Source: CAYUIG01 sp964444685 (GTDB taxonomy: Bacteria > Gemmatimonadota > Gemmatimonadetes > Longimicrobiales > RSA9). Taken from it: 64,000 bases of DNA. The position numbers were made by a program, and so were the translations under genes. The notes under the pieces are model-generated. The model was not told the DNA's origin. It saw only the letters and a list, made by a program, of their open reading frames with translations, and did no database searches. Location of the stretch: assembly GCA_964444685.1 (NCBI GenBank), contig CAYUIG010000001.1:145231-209230 (forward strand), written 5' to 3'. Below are positions 46,031 through 55,030 of the stretch, piece by piece; positions within the stretch are counted from its first letter, which is position 1, and every line of letters begins with the position of its first letter.

Positions 46031-48202
46031 ATGGAGCGGGTTCGGGCATGGGCGGCTGCACTGCTGCTGTCGTGCGCAGCGGCACCGGTGTGGGGGCAGG
46101 GAATCGTGGAGCCGGTCCGGCCGGCGCCGAACGTGGCGATCACCAAGTTGCGTTCGGTGGTGAACGTGAAGGTGACGGGCCGGGTCGCCGAAGTGGAGGT
46201 GGAGGAGTGGTTCCGCAACGATGGGGGCGCGTTCGGCGAAGCGGACTACCTGTATCCGATTCCCGCCGGCGCGGTGTTCAGCGGGTACAGCCTCTTCCAG
46301 GGGGACACCGAGCTCACGGGTGAGACCATGGACGCGGGTGCGGCGCGCTCGATCTACGAGGAGATCGTGCGGCGACGCCGCGACCCTGCGCTCATCGAAC
46401 TCGTAGGCAACGGATTGCTACGCGCACGGGTGTTCCCGTTCGCTGCGGGCGAGACGCGGCGCATCCGCCTGCGCTTCACGCAGCTGCTCGAACGCAACGG
46501 CGACGCAGTTGCGTTCCGGTATGCCGCAGGTGCGCGCAACAGCGGCGCAGCGCAACGCGGGCGCGATGGTGCTCCGCTGACGTTCACGCTGATCGCCGGG
46601 GACCGGGAGTACTGCGACGCGTTCTCCCCGACGCACTCGCTCGACGTCAGTACACAGGACGGCCGCCTGACGGTACGTCCGCGCATGGAGCTGAGCGGCG
46701 AGTTCGCGGTGTTCCTGTCGCTGGCCGGCCGATCGGTAGGCCTGAGTCTCGCAACGCATCGTCCTTCGGCGAGTGAGGACGGGTACTTCATGCTCACGCT
46801 CTCGCCGGCAGACATTGCAGGGGCACGGGTCCCGCGCGATCTCACGGTCGTCGTGGATGTTTCCGGGTCGATGTCGGGCGAGAAGCTGGAGCAGGCGCGT
46901 GGCGCGGTGCGACAGCTGCTCGGGACGCTCGGGCAACAGGATCGCTTCCGGCTGGTCCGCTTCAGCAGTGCGGTCGGCGTATATCGGGATGGCTGGACGG
47001 CCGCGACGTCGGAGGAACTGCGCGCGGCACGCCAGTGGGTGGACCGTCTGACTGCGGAAGGCGGGACGAACATTGCGGGCGCGCTGACGGAGGCGTTCCT
47101 GTCGTCATCGCCGTCTTCACGCCTGCCGGTGGTGGTGTTCATGACGGACGGCCAGCCGACCGTCGACGAGCAGGACCCGGAGCGGATCGCGGCACAGGCG
47201 AGCCGTGATGCGGGCAGAACGCGCGTGTTCGCATTCGGCGTCGGCTACGACGTAAACACATATCTGCTGGACGCGCTCACCGCAGCCGCGCGAGGCAGCA
47301 CGCAGTACGTGCGTCCGGGTGAGGACGTGGAGACGGCGGTCGGCGTGCTGGCGGCGAAGGTGCAGCATCCGGTGCTGACGGACATCGAGATCGCGGACGC
47401 GCCTGTTGTGCTGAGCGAGATCTATCCGTCGCCGCTGCCGGACCTGTATGCGGGTGAGGACCTGGTCATTCTGGGGCGGTACCGTGCCGGCCGGAGCGGC
47501 GGCTCCGGACCGATCGCGGTGCGCGGGAAGAAGCTCACGGAGGACGGGTCGGGCGTCGAGCGCTATTCGGTGCACGGCGTGTTCCCGGCGCACGCGTCGG
47601 GGAACGACTGGCTGCCGCGGCTCTGGGCGTCACGCAAGCTGGGTTTCCTGGCGCGCGAGATCCGGCTGAATGGCGCGGACCCCGAACTCGTGGAGGAGCT
47701 GAAGAACACGGCGCTCCGGTACGGCCTGCTGAGCGAGTATACGGCCTATCTGGTGCAGGAGCCGGAGGATCGCCGCGATGTCGTTGCGTTCAGCCCCGCG
47801 CCGATGGCGTCGGCAGGTGCGGCTGCGGTCGAGCGGGCGGAGGCATCGAGGCGGGCCCGTGAGGCAGTCACGCTGGCCGATGTTGCGAGTGCGCAGAAGA
47901 TGGTCGTGTCGGAATCGGATGGCGGCGCGCAGACCGCAGCGGGCCGGATGTTCCGGCGCGTAGGCGGTGAGTACCAGGACCAGCGGCACCGTGCAGACCA
48001 GCGGGTGGTCGCGGTCGAGCCGTACTCGGACGCATACTTCGCGGTGATGCGCGCGCTTCCGGAGCTGCGGGAGCCGTTCATGCGCTGGACGCAGGTACTG
48101 GTGGCGGGCGAGCGGGTGAGCGTGCGGGTCGTGTCGGGCGGCGCGCGGACGCTGACGGCTGCGGAACTGAACGCGCTCGTGCAGGCGTTCCGAGGACGGT
48201 GA
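46031..48202 (+). CDS. Secreted VIT/von Willebrand A domain protein
   Basis: 723 residues from the ATG at 46031, which has GGGGAGG just upstream and begins with a signal peptide (MERVRAWAAALLLSCAAAPVWG). A VIT domain spans ~30-150, with the DYLYPIPAGAVFSGYSL core. A vWA domain spans ~268-450, with the MIDAS motif DVSGSMSG (~275) and TDGQP (~370). Such proteins bind metal-dependent partners at the cell envelope; the ligand here is unknown. It is followed after 19 bp by an ECF sigma gene, an anti-sigma gene and an SDR gene, so it is probably the lead gene of that operon. Confidence 0.9.
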   Translation: MERVRAWAAALLLSCAAAPVWGQGIVEPVRPAPNVAITKLRSVVNVKVTGRVAEVEVEEWFRNDGGAFGEADYLYPIPAGAVFSGYSLFQGDTELTGETMDAGAARSIYEEIVRRRRDPALIELVGNGLLRARVFPFAAGETRRIRLRFTQLLERNGDAVAFRYAAGARNSGAAQRGRDGAPLTFTLIAGDREYCDAFSPTHSLDVSTQDGRLTVRPRMELSGEFAVFLSLAGRSVGLSLATHRPSASEDGYFMLTLSPADIAGARVPRDLTVVVDVSGSMSGEKLEQARGAVRQLLGTLGQQDRFRLVRFSSAVGVYRDGWTAATSEELRAARQWVDRLTAEGGTNIAGALTEAFLSSSPSSRLPVVVFMTDGQPTVDEQDPERIAAQASRDAGRTRVFAFGVGYDVNTYLLDALTAAARGSTQYVRPGEDVETAVGVLAAKVQHPVLTDIEIADAPVVLSEIYPSPLPDLYAGEDLVILGRYRAGRSGGSGPIAVRGKKLTEDGSGVERYSVHGVFPAHASGNDWLPRLWASRKLGFLAREIRLNGADPELVEELKNTALRYGLLSEYTAYLVQEPEDRRDVVAFSPAPMASAGAAAVERAEASRRAREAVTLADVASAQKMVVSESDGGAQTAAGRMFRRVGGEYQDQRHRADQRVVAVEPYSDAYFAVMRALPELREPFMRWTQVLVAGERVSVRVVSGGARTLTAAELNALVQAFRGR

Positions 48203-48221
48203 CCACCTGGCGGGGAGTCCG

Positions 48222-48734
48222 GTGACGGATTGGTCCGAGGTGTACCGAACGACGTATGAGGACCTGGTCCGGTTCCTGTACCGCAAGGTATGGGATCCGG
48301 ACCGGGCCCGGGACCTCGCACAGGAGACGTTCGTGCGCGTGCTGGATCATGGCGGCGACGAGGTGCGAAGCCCGCGTGCGTTCGTTTTCGCGGTCGCGGC
48401 GAATCTCGCGCGCGACGAGGCGCGCACGGTGATCCGTCGCAAGAAGCATCTGGCTCTGCTGAAGAACGAGAGCGACCCGGCGGATCCGGCGCCGGCGCCC
48501 GACGAAGCAGCGATCCGGAAGGAGCAGAGCGAAGCGGCGCGGCGGGCGCTCGAACAGCTGAGCGACCGCGACCGCGAGGTCCTGCTGCTGTGGGATGGTG
48601 GATTGAGTTATCCGGAAATCGCGGCCCAGACGGGGCTCGCGATCGGCGCGATCGGGACGACGCTGTCGCGGGCGCGCAAGCGGTTGATCGCGGCGTACGA
48701 GTCGCGGGAGGAGGACCATGTCGCACGTGGATGA
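48222..48734 (+). CDS. ECF-type RNA polymerase sigma factor
   Basis: 170 residues. Region 2 (LVRFLYRKVWDPDRARDLAQETFVRVL) and region 4 (LEQLSDRDREVLLLWDGGLSYPEIAAQTG...GTTLSRARKRL) are both complete. It starts at GTG 48222 with GGGGAG upstream. It overlaps the following anti-sigma gene by 17 bp, the usual arrangement for a sigma factor held by its partner. Confidence 0.92.
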   Translation: MTDWSEVYRTTYEDLVRFLYRKVWDPDRARDLAQETFVRVLDHGGDEVRSPRAFVFAVAANLARDEARTVIRRKKHLALLKNESDPADPAPAPDEAAIRKEQSEAARRALEQLSDRDREVLLLWDGGLSYPEIAAQTGLAIGAIGTTLSRARKRLIAAYESREEDHVARG

Positions 48735-49791
48735 GGGGCGGCTGCACGCCTGGCTGGACGGGGCGTACGGCGATCCCGCGCTCGCGCAGGAGCGGGCGGA
48801 GATCGAGGCGCACCTCGCCGCCTGTGCAACCTGTCGCGCCGCGCTCGAAGAGGAGCGGCTCGTGCGGGAGCGGGCGTCGGCCGTGCTGCGTGCCGCCTCG
48901 CCGGCTGTCGGATCGGCTCCTCCGGCGTGGTCGGATGTGCTGGCGCGACGCGAGCGGGACACCGCGCCCGCTCCGCGGCGCAGGCGCGGCGTCCCGATCG
49001 CCTGGGCGGCGAGCCTCGTGCTGGCCGTCGGTGCCGGCTGGATGGCCGCGATTCAGCTCGGCCGCGATGACGCGTCCGTGGCCGAATCGCAGGCGCTCTC
49101 CGTCGACCAGGCCGCACGCGTCGGGGACGAGGTCCCCGCCGCGCCGCGGCCATCGCCGGATCCTGCGCCTGGAGCGGGCGAGGGGGGCCGCGCGGGCGCG
49201 GCCCCCCCGCCCGCGGCCCCGGATCGCAGCTCTTTCCGCGACCTCCGGGTCGAGTCCCGCGCCCGCGGCCTCGAAGCCCCCGTGGAGGCCCGCCGCGAGG
49301 CCGCCAAGGCCTTCGAGGCGGACGAGCTGGCCGTCGTCAGCGTCCCGGGCGCCGAACTGTTGCGCGACTACGACCGTGCGGTCCTGGACGCAGCATGGCA
49401 GCCTTCCAACCTCGATGCCGCACGCGCAGCACTCGGCCGCGAGCCGGCTACACTCGCGGACGCGGAGGTGGAGTCCATCGAGGTCGCAAGCGGAGAGCAG
49501 GGAACGGCCGTGCGCGTCGTGCAGCGGCTGGACCCGTTCACGCTGCTCGAGATCGTGCAGCGCCGGGACCCGTCCGACGACGATGCACAGGAACGTGCAC
49601 GCCAGGCACCGATGGCGCAGGCCGCAGCGGAAGAAGCGGAGCCCGACAGCCTGTTCGTGCTGTCCCCCGATCCCGACCGCGGTGCCGCAGTGGTGTCACT
49701 GCGCCGCGGCGACGTCACGCTGCTCCTGCGCGCACAGGTGCCGGTGGACTCGCTGCGCGCACTCGCCGCACGGGTGCGGGAGCCGGATTGA
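48718..49791 (+). CDS. Transmembrane zinc-finger anti-sigma factor with long extracytoplasmic part
   Basis: 357 residues. The N-terminal zf-HC2 motif HLAACATC (~32-39) is followed by one membrane segment (~95-112, PIAWAASLVLAVGAGWMAAIQL) and a ~240-residue outer part rich in Ala, Pro and Glu. The outer part is longer than in minimal anti-sigma factors and may sense the envelope signal. I recognise no further domain there. It overlaps the sigma gene upstream and touches the SDR gene downstream (TTGA). Confidence 0.85.
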   Translation: MSHVDEGRLHAWLDGAYGDPALAQERAEIEAHLAACATCRAALEEERLVRERASAVLRAASPAVGSAPPAWSDVLARRERDTAPAPRRRRGVPIAWAASLVLAVGAGWMAAIQLGRDDASVAESQALSVDQAARVGDEVPAAPRPSPDPAPGAGEGGRAGAAPPPAAPDRSSFRDLRVESRARGLEAPVEARREAAKAFEADELAVVSVPGAELLRDYDRAVLDAAWQPSNLDAARAALGREPATLADAEVESIEVASGEQGTAVRVVQRLDPFTLLEIVQRRDPSDDDAQERARQAPMAQAAAEEAEPDSLFVLSPDPDRGAAVVSLRRGDVTLLLRAQVPVDSLRALAARVREPD

Positions 49792-50621
49792 CCGCACGCA
49801 GCGTCCTGGTCACGGGCGCGTCGACCGGGATCGGACGCGCCACGGCGCTCCGGCTGGCCTCCGCCGGCTGGAACGTGTACGCGACCGTGCGCCGCGAGGA
49901 CGATGCGTCGTCACTCCAGACATTGTCGCGCACGATCGAACCGCTGCTCGTCGATGTCACGGATGACGGCGCGATTCGCGAGCTCGCCGCGCGCTTCGAG
50001 AACGAAGCGCTGCACGGCCTCATCGACAACGCCGGCATTGCCGTCGCGGGACCGCTGGAGTACCTGCCGATCGATCAGTTCCGCCAGCAGCTCGATGTCA
50101 ACGTGATCGGACAGCTCGCCGTGCTCCAGGCGGTCATGCCCGCACTGCGACGCACGCGCGGCCGCGTCGTCTTCGTCGGCTCCATCTCGGGACGCAGCTC
50201 GCTCCCGTTCACGGGTGCATACGCCGCGTCCAAGTTCGCGCTCGAAGCCGTAGCCGATGCGCTGCGGGTCGAAATGCGGCCGTGGGGCGTGCGCGTCGTG
50301 ATGGTCGAGCCGGGCGTGATCGCTACACCGATCTGGGAAACGTCATCGCGACGCGCGGAATCCAACATTGCGAAGATGCCGGAGGCCGCGGTCGAGTACT
50401 ACGGCCGGCTGATCTCTGCAGTACGCGCGCGTGCGCAGCGCAGCGCGCAGAACGGGCTGCCGCCGGATGCGGTCGCGCGCGTCATCGAGCGCGCACTCAC
50501 CGCGCGCCGGCCGCGCACGCGTTACGTGGTCGGCAACGACGCGCGTCTGCGGCTCTGGCTGGAGCGGCTGCCCGACCGTTGGCGCGATGCCGTCATCGCG
50601 GCGGTGGTGAGGCGCATCTAG
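49788..50621 (+). CDS. Short-chain dehydrogenase/reductase (SDR)
   Basis: 277 residues of classical SDR type. NAD(P)-binding GASTGIG (~8-14), NAG (~83) and catalytic Ser with YAASK (~144) are present. The substrate is unknown. The chosen start is TTG 49788, overlapping the anti-sigma stop (TTGA); the frame is open further upstream but inside the anti-sigma gene. Its stop overlaps the convergent LVIVD gene by 4 bp. Confidence 0.88.
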   Translation: MTARSVLVTGASTGIGRATALRLASAGWNVYATVRREDDASSLQTLSRTIEPLLVDVTDDGAIRELAARFENEALHGLIDNAGIAVAGPLEYLPIDQFRQQLDVNVIGQLAVLQAVMPALRRTRGRVVFVGSISGRSSLPFTGAYAASKFALEAVADALRVEMRPWGVRVVMVEPGVIATPIWETSSRRAESNIAKMPEAAVEYYGRLISAVRARAQRSAQNGLPPDAVARVIERALTARRPRTRYVVGNDARLRLWLERLPDRWRDAVIAAVVRRI

Positions 50622-51838
50622 CGGAGCGGCGAGATGTCCAGCTTGAACAGGCCGCTCACCATGTCCGACGCATAGAGGTAGTTCCCGGCGCCGACGACAC
50701 CCCACACCGCCAGCGGCTGTCGATCCGTCAACGCAAAGCCGATCTCGCGGCCCATGAGACCCAGGTTGCAGCGGCCGTCCGTGTGCCGCTCCGAGTCCTC
50801 GCACTGCGAGAGGTCGCCCGTCACATCCAGCGCGCGCACGCCGCCGTTGTAGAAAGCAGCGTACAGGATGCCGGCTTCCTCATCCATCCAGAAGTTGTGC
50901 GTGCCCGCGCCCGGCACGTTGAAGAACGCGACTTCGATCGGGCTCGTGGGATCCGAGATGTCGACGACGTGGATGTCGCCCTCGGAGTAGCTGCCGATGC
51001 TCATCGGCCCTTCCTCTCCCACGAAGAGCCAGCGCTTCGAGCCGGAGTTCGGATCGTGGAACCACCACACGTTGTGCGCACGCGCGCTGTTCCCCTTGGG
51101 TGCCGCGATCGAGATGCGCGTGATGACGTTCCCGATCGCGACCGGATTCTGCACGCTGCCGCCGCTGCTGCCGCCGCCGATGTCCCAGATGGTAACGCCG
51201 GCGTTCCACCCGGCCGTGAACAGCAGGCCGTCGCGCACGAACACGTCGTGAAGCATGGGCGTGCCTGTTGTCTGCGTGGTCACCTGCACCGGATTCGCCG
51301 GGTCCGTGATGTCGACGATCACGAGCTGACGGAGCGACGACACCGACAGGAACGCGTACAGCCGGCCGGCAATGCGACCGAGCTTCACCGTGTGCACACC
51401 TGGATTCGTTGCGGAACTGTGGTGCCGCCCCACACGCACGGGATGCGCAGGGTCCGAGATGTCGAACATGACGATGGACCCGCCGCTGAACTCGGTCGGC
51501 ACGACGAGCAGGCTGTCCGGGGCCGAGATCTGCACGTCACCGAGCGTCGTTGCCTCCGGCACGATCGCGGAGTCCACGAGCAACGGCGTGTTGCCCGACA
51601 CATCCCATACCTTCAGCGCATTCCCCGGCGCCTGCCGGAGGTTGCCCCAGGTCGTCGTATACGCGTACGACCCGAACACCGCGACCTCGGCCGTGTGCCG
51701 CTCGCTCACCGCGCCCATTCCAGTGACTTCGAACTCGACCGGGTCGTTCGGACCCGGGTCGCCGCCGTTCCCCGGCCCGGCCGCTTCCTCGCACGCGGGC
51801 AGCGCGAGGACGAGCAGCCACGCGATCTGCTTCTTCAC
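50618..51838 (-). CDS. LVIVD-repeat beta-propeller lipoprotein
   Basis: 406 residues. The N-terminus MKKQIAWLLVLALPACEE has a lipobox (LPAC), so the protein should be lipid-anchored in the envelope. The body consists of LVIVD-type repeats (VMFDISDPAHPVRVG, LVIVDITDPANPVQV, HVVDISDPTSPIEVA), which form a beta-propeller. Its ligand is unknown. The GTG start at 51838 has GGAGGAGAA upstream and overlaps the stop of the outer-membrane-type gene as GTGA, so the two are co-translated. Confidence 0.87.
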   Translation of the reverse strand: MKKQIAWLLVLALPACEEAAGPGNGGDPGPNDPVEFEVTGMGAVSERHTAEVAVFGSYAYTTTWGNLRQAPGNALKVWDVSGNTPLLVDSAIVPEATTLGDVQISAPDSLLVVPTEFSGGSIVMFDISDPAHPVRVGRHHSSATNPGVHTVKLGRIAGRLYAFLSVSSLRQLVIVDITDPANPVQVTTQTTGTPMLHDVFVRDGLLFTAGWNAGVTIWDIGGGSSGGSVQNPVAIGNVITRISIAAPKGNSARAHNVWWFHDPNSGSKRWLFVGEEGPMSIGSYSEGDIHVVDISDPTSPIEVAFFNVPGAGTHNFWMDEEAGILYAAFYNGGVRALDVTGDLSQCEDSERHTDGRCNLGLMGREIGFALTDRQPLAVWGVVGAGNYLYASDMVSGLFKLDISPLR

Positions 51839-53031
51839 TTCTCCTCCATTCGCGCGACACCGTAGCGCCCCATCCGGCCGTGTCCCGCACCCACGTCGAT
51901 GCGCACGCCGGCCGACAGCGCCCAGTGATTCGCGGAGCCGTAGAACTCCTCCGGCACGAAGATCGAGCCGGTCGTTTCCTCCACGTGCAGCCGGGTAGCC
52001 TCCACAAACGGAACGCCCGACAGCGGCCCCAGCCGGACGGGCCGCTCGATGCGCCCGCTCACCGCCGTCCAGCGCGTGATCCCCACGACCTCCGGGCCGA
52101 GATGCGGCCGCAACGTGCGAAACCGGCTCGCCAGGCGCTCTTCCTCCGGCCGCTCCGTGCGCTCCACCCGCAACGCCACCCCCCAGCCACGGCGCTCCAT
52201 CAGACCTTCGACCAGAAAACTGTCGAAGGTGAACGCCGTCCGGTCTCCATCGGTCACGTCATCCGTGCGCGCCCACTCCGCCAGCAGGTACTCCGCATCG
52301 CCGCGCCAGCGCGCCGATGCGCTCCACTTCCGCTGATCGAGGCCCAGCCCGCCGCGATGCTCCGGCGACTCCACCCGCGCGTGACTCGCCTGCACTTCGA
52401 TTTCCTGCACCGGCACGACCGTGACGCGTGCGGACCACGAGTCGCCGAAACGCCCGATCCGACCCGGCGTTTCCGGCGCCATCGGTTCGTCGCCGTTGAA
52501 CAGCCCGCCTTCGACCGTTACCGGTCCCGTGCGCACGCCGCCGATCAGCACCCACCGCTCCAGGACCTGGGCGAGGTGGTGATTGGCGGGGAAGCGCTGG
52601 AAGGGGCGGGTCATGGGGTCGTCGGTCCCGAACGGCGCGAACCCGAGGCCGCCGGTCAGCGAGCCGGCGACGCCACGCGCGTCGAACTGCGCCGTCGCAA
52701 CGAACTCGTGGAAGTACGTGTGCGGATGCCTCCGGTCGATGTACCCCTCGCCCCAGATGCCGGCGTTCAGCTCCCCGCGCTCCAGCGTCAGCCCCTCGAG
52801 GTTCAGCATGCCCTGCAACTCGAGCGCGCCACCGGCCACCGGAGCGAAGCCCATGAGGATCGGACGCGAGACGTAACCCTCGGTCAGCGGATCCCCGGAA
52901 ACCGCGGGCGTGGCGTGCGTGAGCACGAGCGTGGCCGAGGCGCCCGCGTGCGCACCGTGCGCGTGCTGCGCCGCGGCGTGCCCCGGCAGGGCCGCGGCCA
53001 GAAGAACCACCCCGATGCGGCGCAGAATCAT
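51835..53031 (-). CDS. Probable outer-membrane or periplasmic beta-barrel-like protein
   Basis: 398 residues from the ATG at 53031, with a signal peptide (MILRRIGVVLLAAALPGHAAAQ) followed by a His-rich start (HAHGAHAG). The mature part is rich in alternating polar/apolar strands with Trp, Tyr and Gly (YLLAEWARTDD, WGVALRVERTE), which suggests a beta-barrel. I do not recognise the family. Upstream in-frame codons to 53316 are untranslated-looking. It heads a two-gene operon with the LVIVD lipoprotein and is divergent from ftsH. Confidence 0.75.
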   Translation of the reverse strand: MILRRIGVVLLAAALPGHAAAQHAHGAHAGASATLVLTHATPAVSGDPLTEGYVSRPILMGFAPVAGGALELQGMLNLEGLTLERGELNAGIWGEGYIDRRHPHTYFHEFVATAQFDARGVAGSLTGGLGFAPFGTDDPMTRPFQRFPANHHLAQVLERWVLIGGVRTGPVTVEGGLFNGDEPMAPETPGRIGRFGDSWSARVTVVPVQEIEVQASHARVESPEHRGGLGLDQRKWSASARWRGDAEYLLAEWARTDDVTDGDRTAFTFDSFLVEGLMERRGWGVALRVERTERPEEERLASRFRTLRPHLGPEVVGITRWTAVSGRIERPVRLGPLSGVPFVEATRLHVEETTGSIFVPEEFYGSANHWALSAGVRIDVGAGHGRMGRYGVARMEEK

Positions 53032-53176
53032 GGCCGGTCCGTACCCGATCCGCGGAGCCGGAGATCCCCATGGACCCATCGGCGGTCGCGGTTGTATCTT
53101 GTTGGTATCGCGGCTCACTGGCAGTCTCCCCGCCTCGATACCGCGCAGCACGATCATCCTTCGTTTTTTCAGTACG

Positions 53177-55030
53177 ATGTCGAGCGAGCCCATGCACGAC
53201 GTAGCGCAACGGCTCCGTCGGCGCGACCTCCGCGCCAACGGCCGATCATTCACGTTCCGGTGGCGTTTCCTCGCCATCCTGGTCCTTCTCCTTGCCGGCA
53301 CCGCCGCTGGTGGCATGGCGCTGTTCGCGCCGCGCGCGCCGAAGCCCGAGCCGATCGGCTACACCGAGCTGCTCGGTGCGATCGAGGAGGAGCGTGTCGC
53401 GTGGCTGCGCATCACGCCCGCCGAAATCGTCGAAGGCGGCTGGACCGGTGAACCGACCGGTCCCGCGCACTTCCGCATGGACTTCCCGCTGGCCGAATCG
53501 CAGACGCTCGTCGATGCCGCGGCCGCGCACGGCGTCGAAGTGACCTTCCGCACGCCCGGCCTGGGCCAGGCGTGGCGCGACGGCATCACGATCGCTTTCC
53601 AGCTCCTGATCCTCGGTGTGATCGGCACGCTGCTCTTCCTGCACCTGCGCGGGCAGAGCCCCGAAGGCCGGATCGGCACCCGCGGCGACGGCGGCCACAC
53701 GACGTTCGAGGACGTCGCCGGAACACAGGGCGCCGCCGAAGAGCTGCGCGAGGTCGTCGACTTCCTGCGCGCGCCCGCTGCGTTCGATGCGATGGGTGCG
53801 CGTGTGCCGCGCGGCGTGCTGCTCGTCGGCCCGCCCGGCACCGGCAAGACACTGCTGGCACGCGCGGTCGCAGGCGAGGCGAACGTGCCGTTCTTCCACA
53901 TCTCGGGCTCCGAGGTCACCGGCTTCATCGTCGGCCTCGGCGCGCACCGCGTGCGCACGCTGTTCCGCAAGGCGCGCAAGCGCGGCGGCGTGATCTTCAT
54001 CGATGAGCTCGATGCGCTCGGCGGCAGCCGCGGCCGCAACCGCTCGCACAACGAAGACGACCGCACGCTCAACCAGCTGCTCGTCGAGATGGATGGCTTC
54101 GCGCCATCGGAAGGCGTGGTCGTGATCGGTGCGACGAACCGCCCCGAGGATCTCGATGTCGCACTCAAGCGCCCCGGCCGCTTCGACCGCATCGTCACCG
54201 TGACGGCACCGACCGTGGATGGACGTGAAGCCATCCTCCGGCTGCACGCAGACCGGCGACGCATCCCACTCGCCCGCGATGTGGATCTCGCCCGTCTCGC
54301 GCGCCTCACGCCCGGCGCGACCGGCGCAGAGCTGGCGAATCTGCTGAATGAAGCCGCGATCGCCGCGGTGCGCACGCAGTCGCACGAGGTCGCATGGCCG
54401 CACTTCGAGACCGCGCGCGACCGCATGCTGCTCGGGAAGGAGCGCGTCGGTTTCCGCGCAGCGGAGCGCGAGTGGCGCATCGTCGCGTGGCACGAAGCGG
54501 GTCACGCGCTGGCCGGCGTGCTCGCCTGTCCGGAGGACCCGCTGCACAAGGTGACGATCCAGCCGCGCGGACAGGCAATGGGCGTCGCGCACTTCGCGCC
54601 CGACGACGACCGCCACCTCTACAGCCGTGCGTACCTCGAGGGTCAGATCATCAAGGGACTGGGCGGCCGTGCAGCGGAGGAGATCGCGTTCGGTGCGGAC
54701 CGCATCACGGGCGGCGCCGAGAGCGACCTCGTGCACGTCAACCGCATCGCACGGCGCATGGTGTACCGCCTCGGCATGGGCCGCGATGCCGGACTGCTCG
54801 TATACGACGAGGAAGCCGGCGGGTTGAGCGCCGAAACGCAGGCACGCATGGATGCCGAGGTGCGCGCGATGCTCGAGCGGCTCTACGCCCGCACGCTCGA
54901 ATTGCTCTCCGGCCATCGCGACGCACTCGATGCGCTCGCGCAGGCGCTGCTGGAGAGGGAAACGCTCGATGGTGAGGAAGCGCTCGCGCTCATGCAGTCG
55001 CGCGGCGTCTCAGCGGTCGCGCAGGTCTAG
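53177..55030 (+). CDS. ftsH: FtsH-like membrane AAA+ zinc protease
   Basis: 617 residues, slightly shorter than E. coli FtsH. Membrane segments lie at ~29-48 and ~136-157, with the usual small periplasmic domain between. The AAA module has GPPGTGKT (~218), FIDELDA and NRPEDLDVALKRPGRFDR. The protease site is HEAGH (~438), and GGAESDL supplies the third zinc ligand. The pore loop reads SGSEVTGFIVGLGA, where the usual form is SGSDFVEMFVGVGA, so the aromatic position is shifted. It may be a second, specialised paralog. The start at 53177 is the first codon of sensible coding sequence; the frame is open upstream, over the divergent gene. It is convergent with the SprT-like gene (4-bp overlap). 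Confidence 0.92.
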   Translation: MSSEPMHDVAQRLRRRDLRANGRSFTFRWRFLAILVLLLAGTAAGGMALFAPRAPKPEPIGYTELLGAIEEERVAWLRITPAEIVEGGWTGEPTGPAHFRMDFPLAESQTLVDAAAAHGVEVTFRTPGLGQAWRDGITIAFQLLILGVIGTLLFLHLRGQSPEGRIGTRGDGGHTTFEDVAGTQGAAEELREVVDFLRAPAAFDAMGARVPRGVLLVGPPGTGKTLLARAVAGEANVPFFHISGSEVTGFIVGLGAHRVRTLFRKARKRGGVIFIDELDALGGSRGRNRSHNEDDRTLNQLLVEMDGFAPSEGVVVIGATNRPEDLDVALKRPGRFDRIVTVTAPTVDGREAILRLHADRRRIPLARDVDLARLARLTPGATGAELANLLNEAAIAAVRTQSHEVAWPHFETARDRMLLGKERVGFRAAEREWRIVAWHEAGHALAGVLACPEDPLHKVTIQPRGQAMGVAHFAPDDDRHLYSRAYLEGQIIKGLGGRAAEEIAFGADRITGGAESDLVHVNRIARRMVYRLGMGRDAGLLVYDEEAGGLSAETQARMDAEVRAMLERLYARTLELLSGHRDALDALAQALLERETLDGEEALALMQSRGVSAVAQV

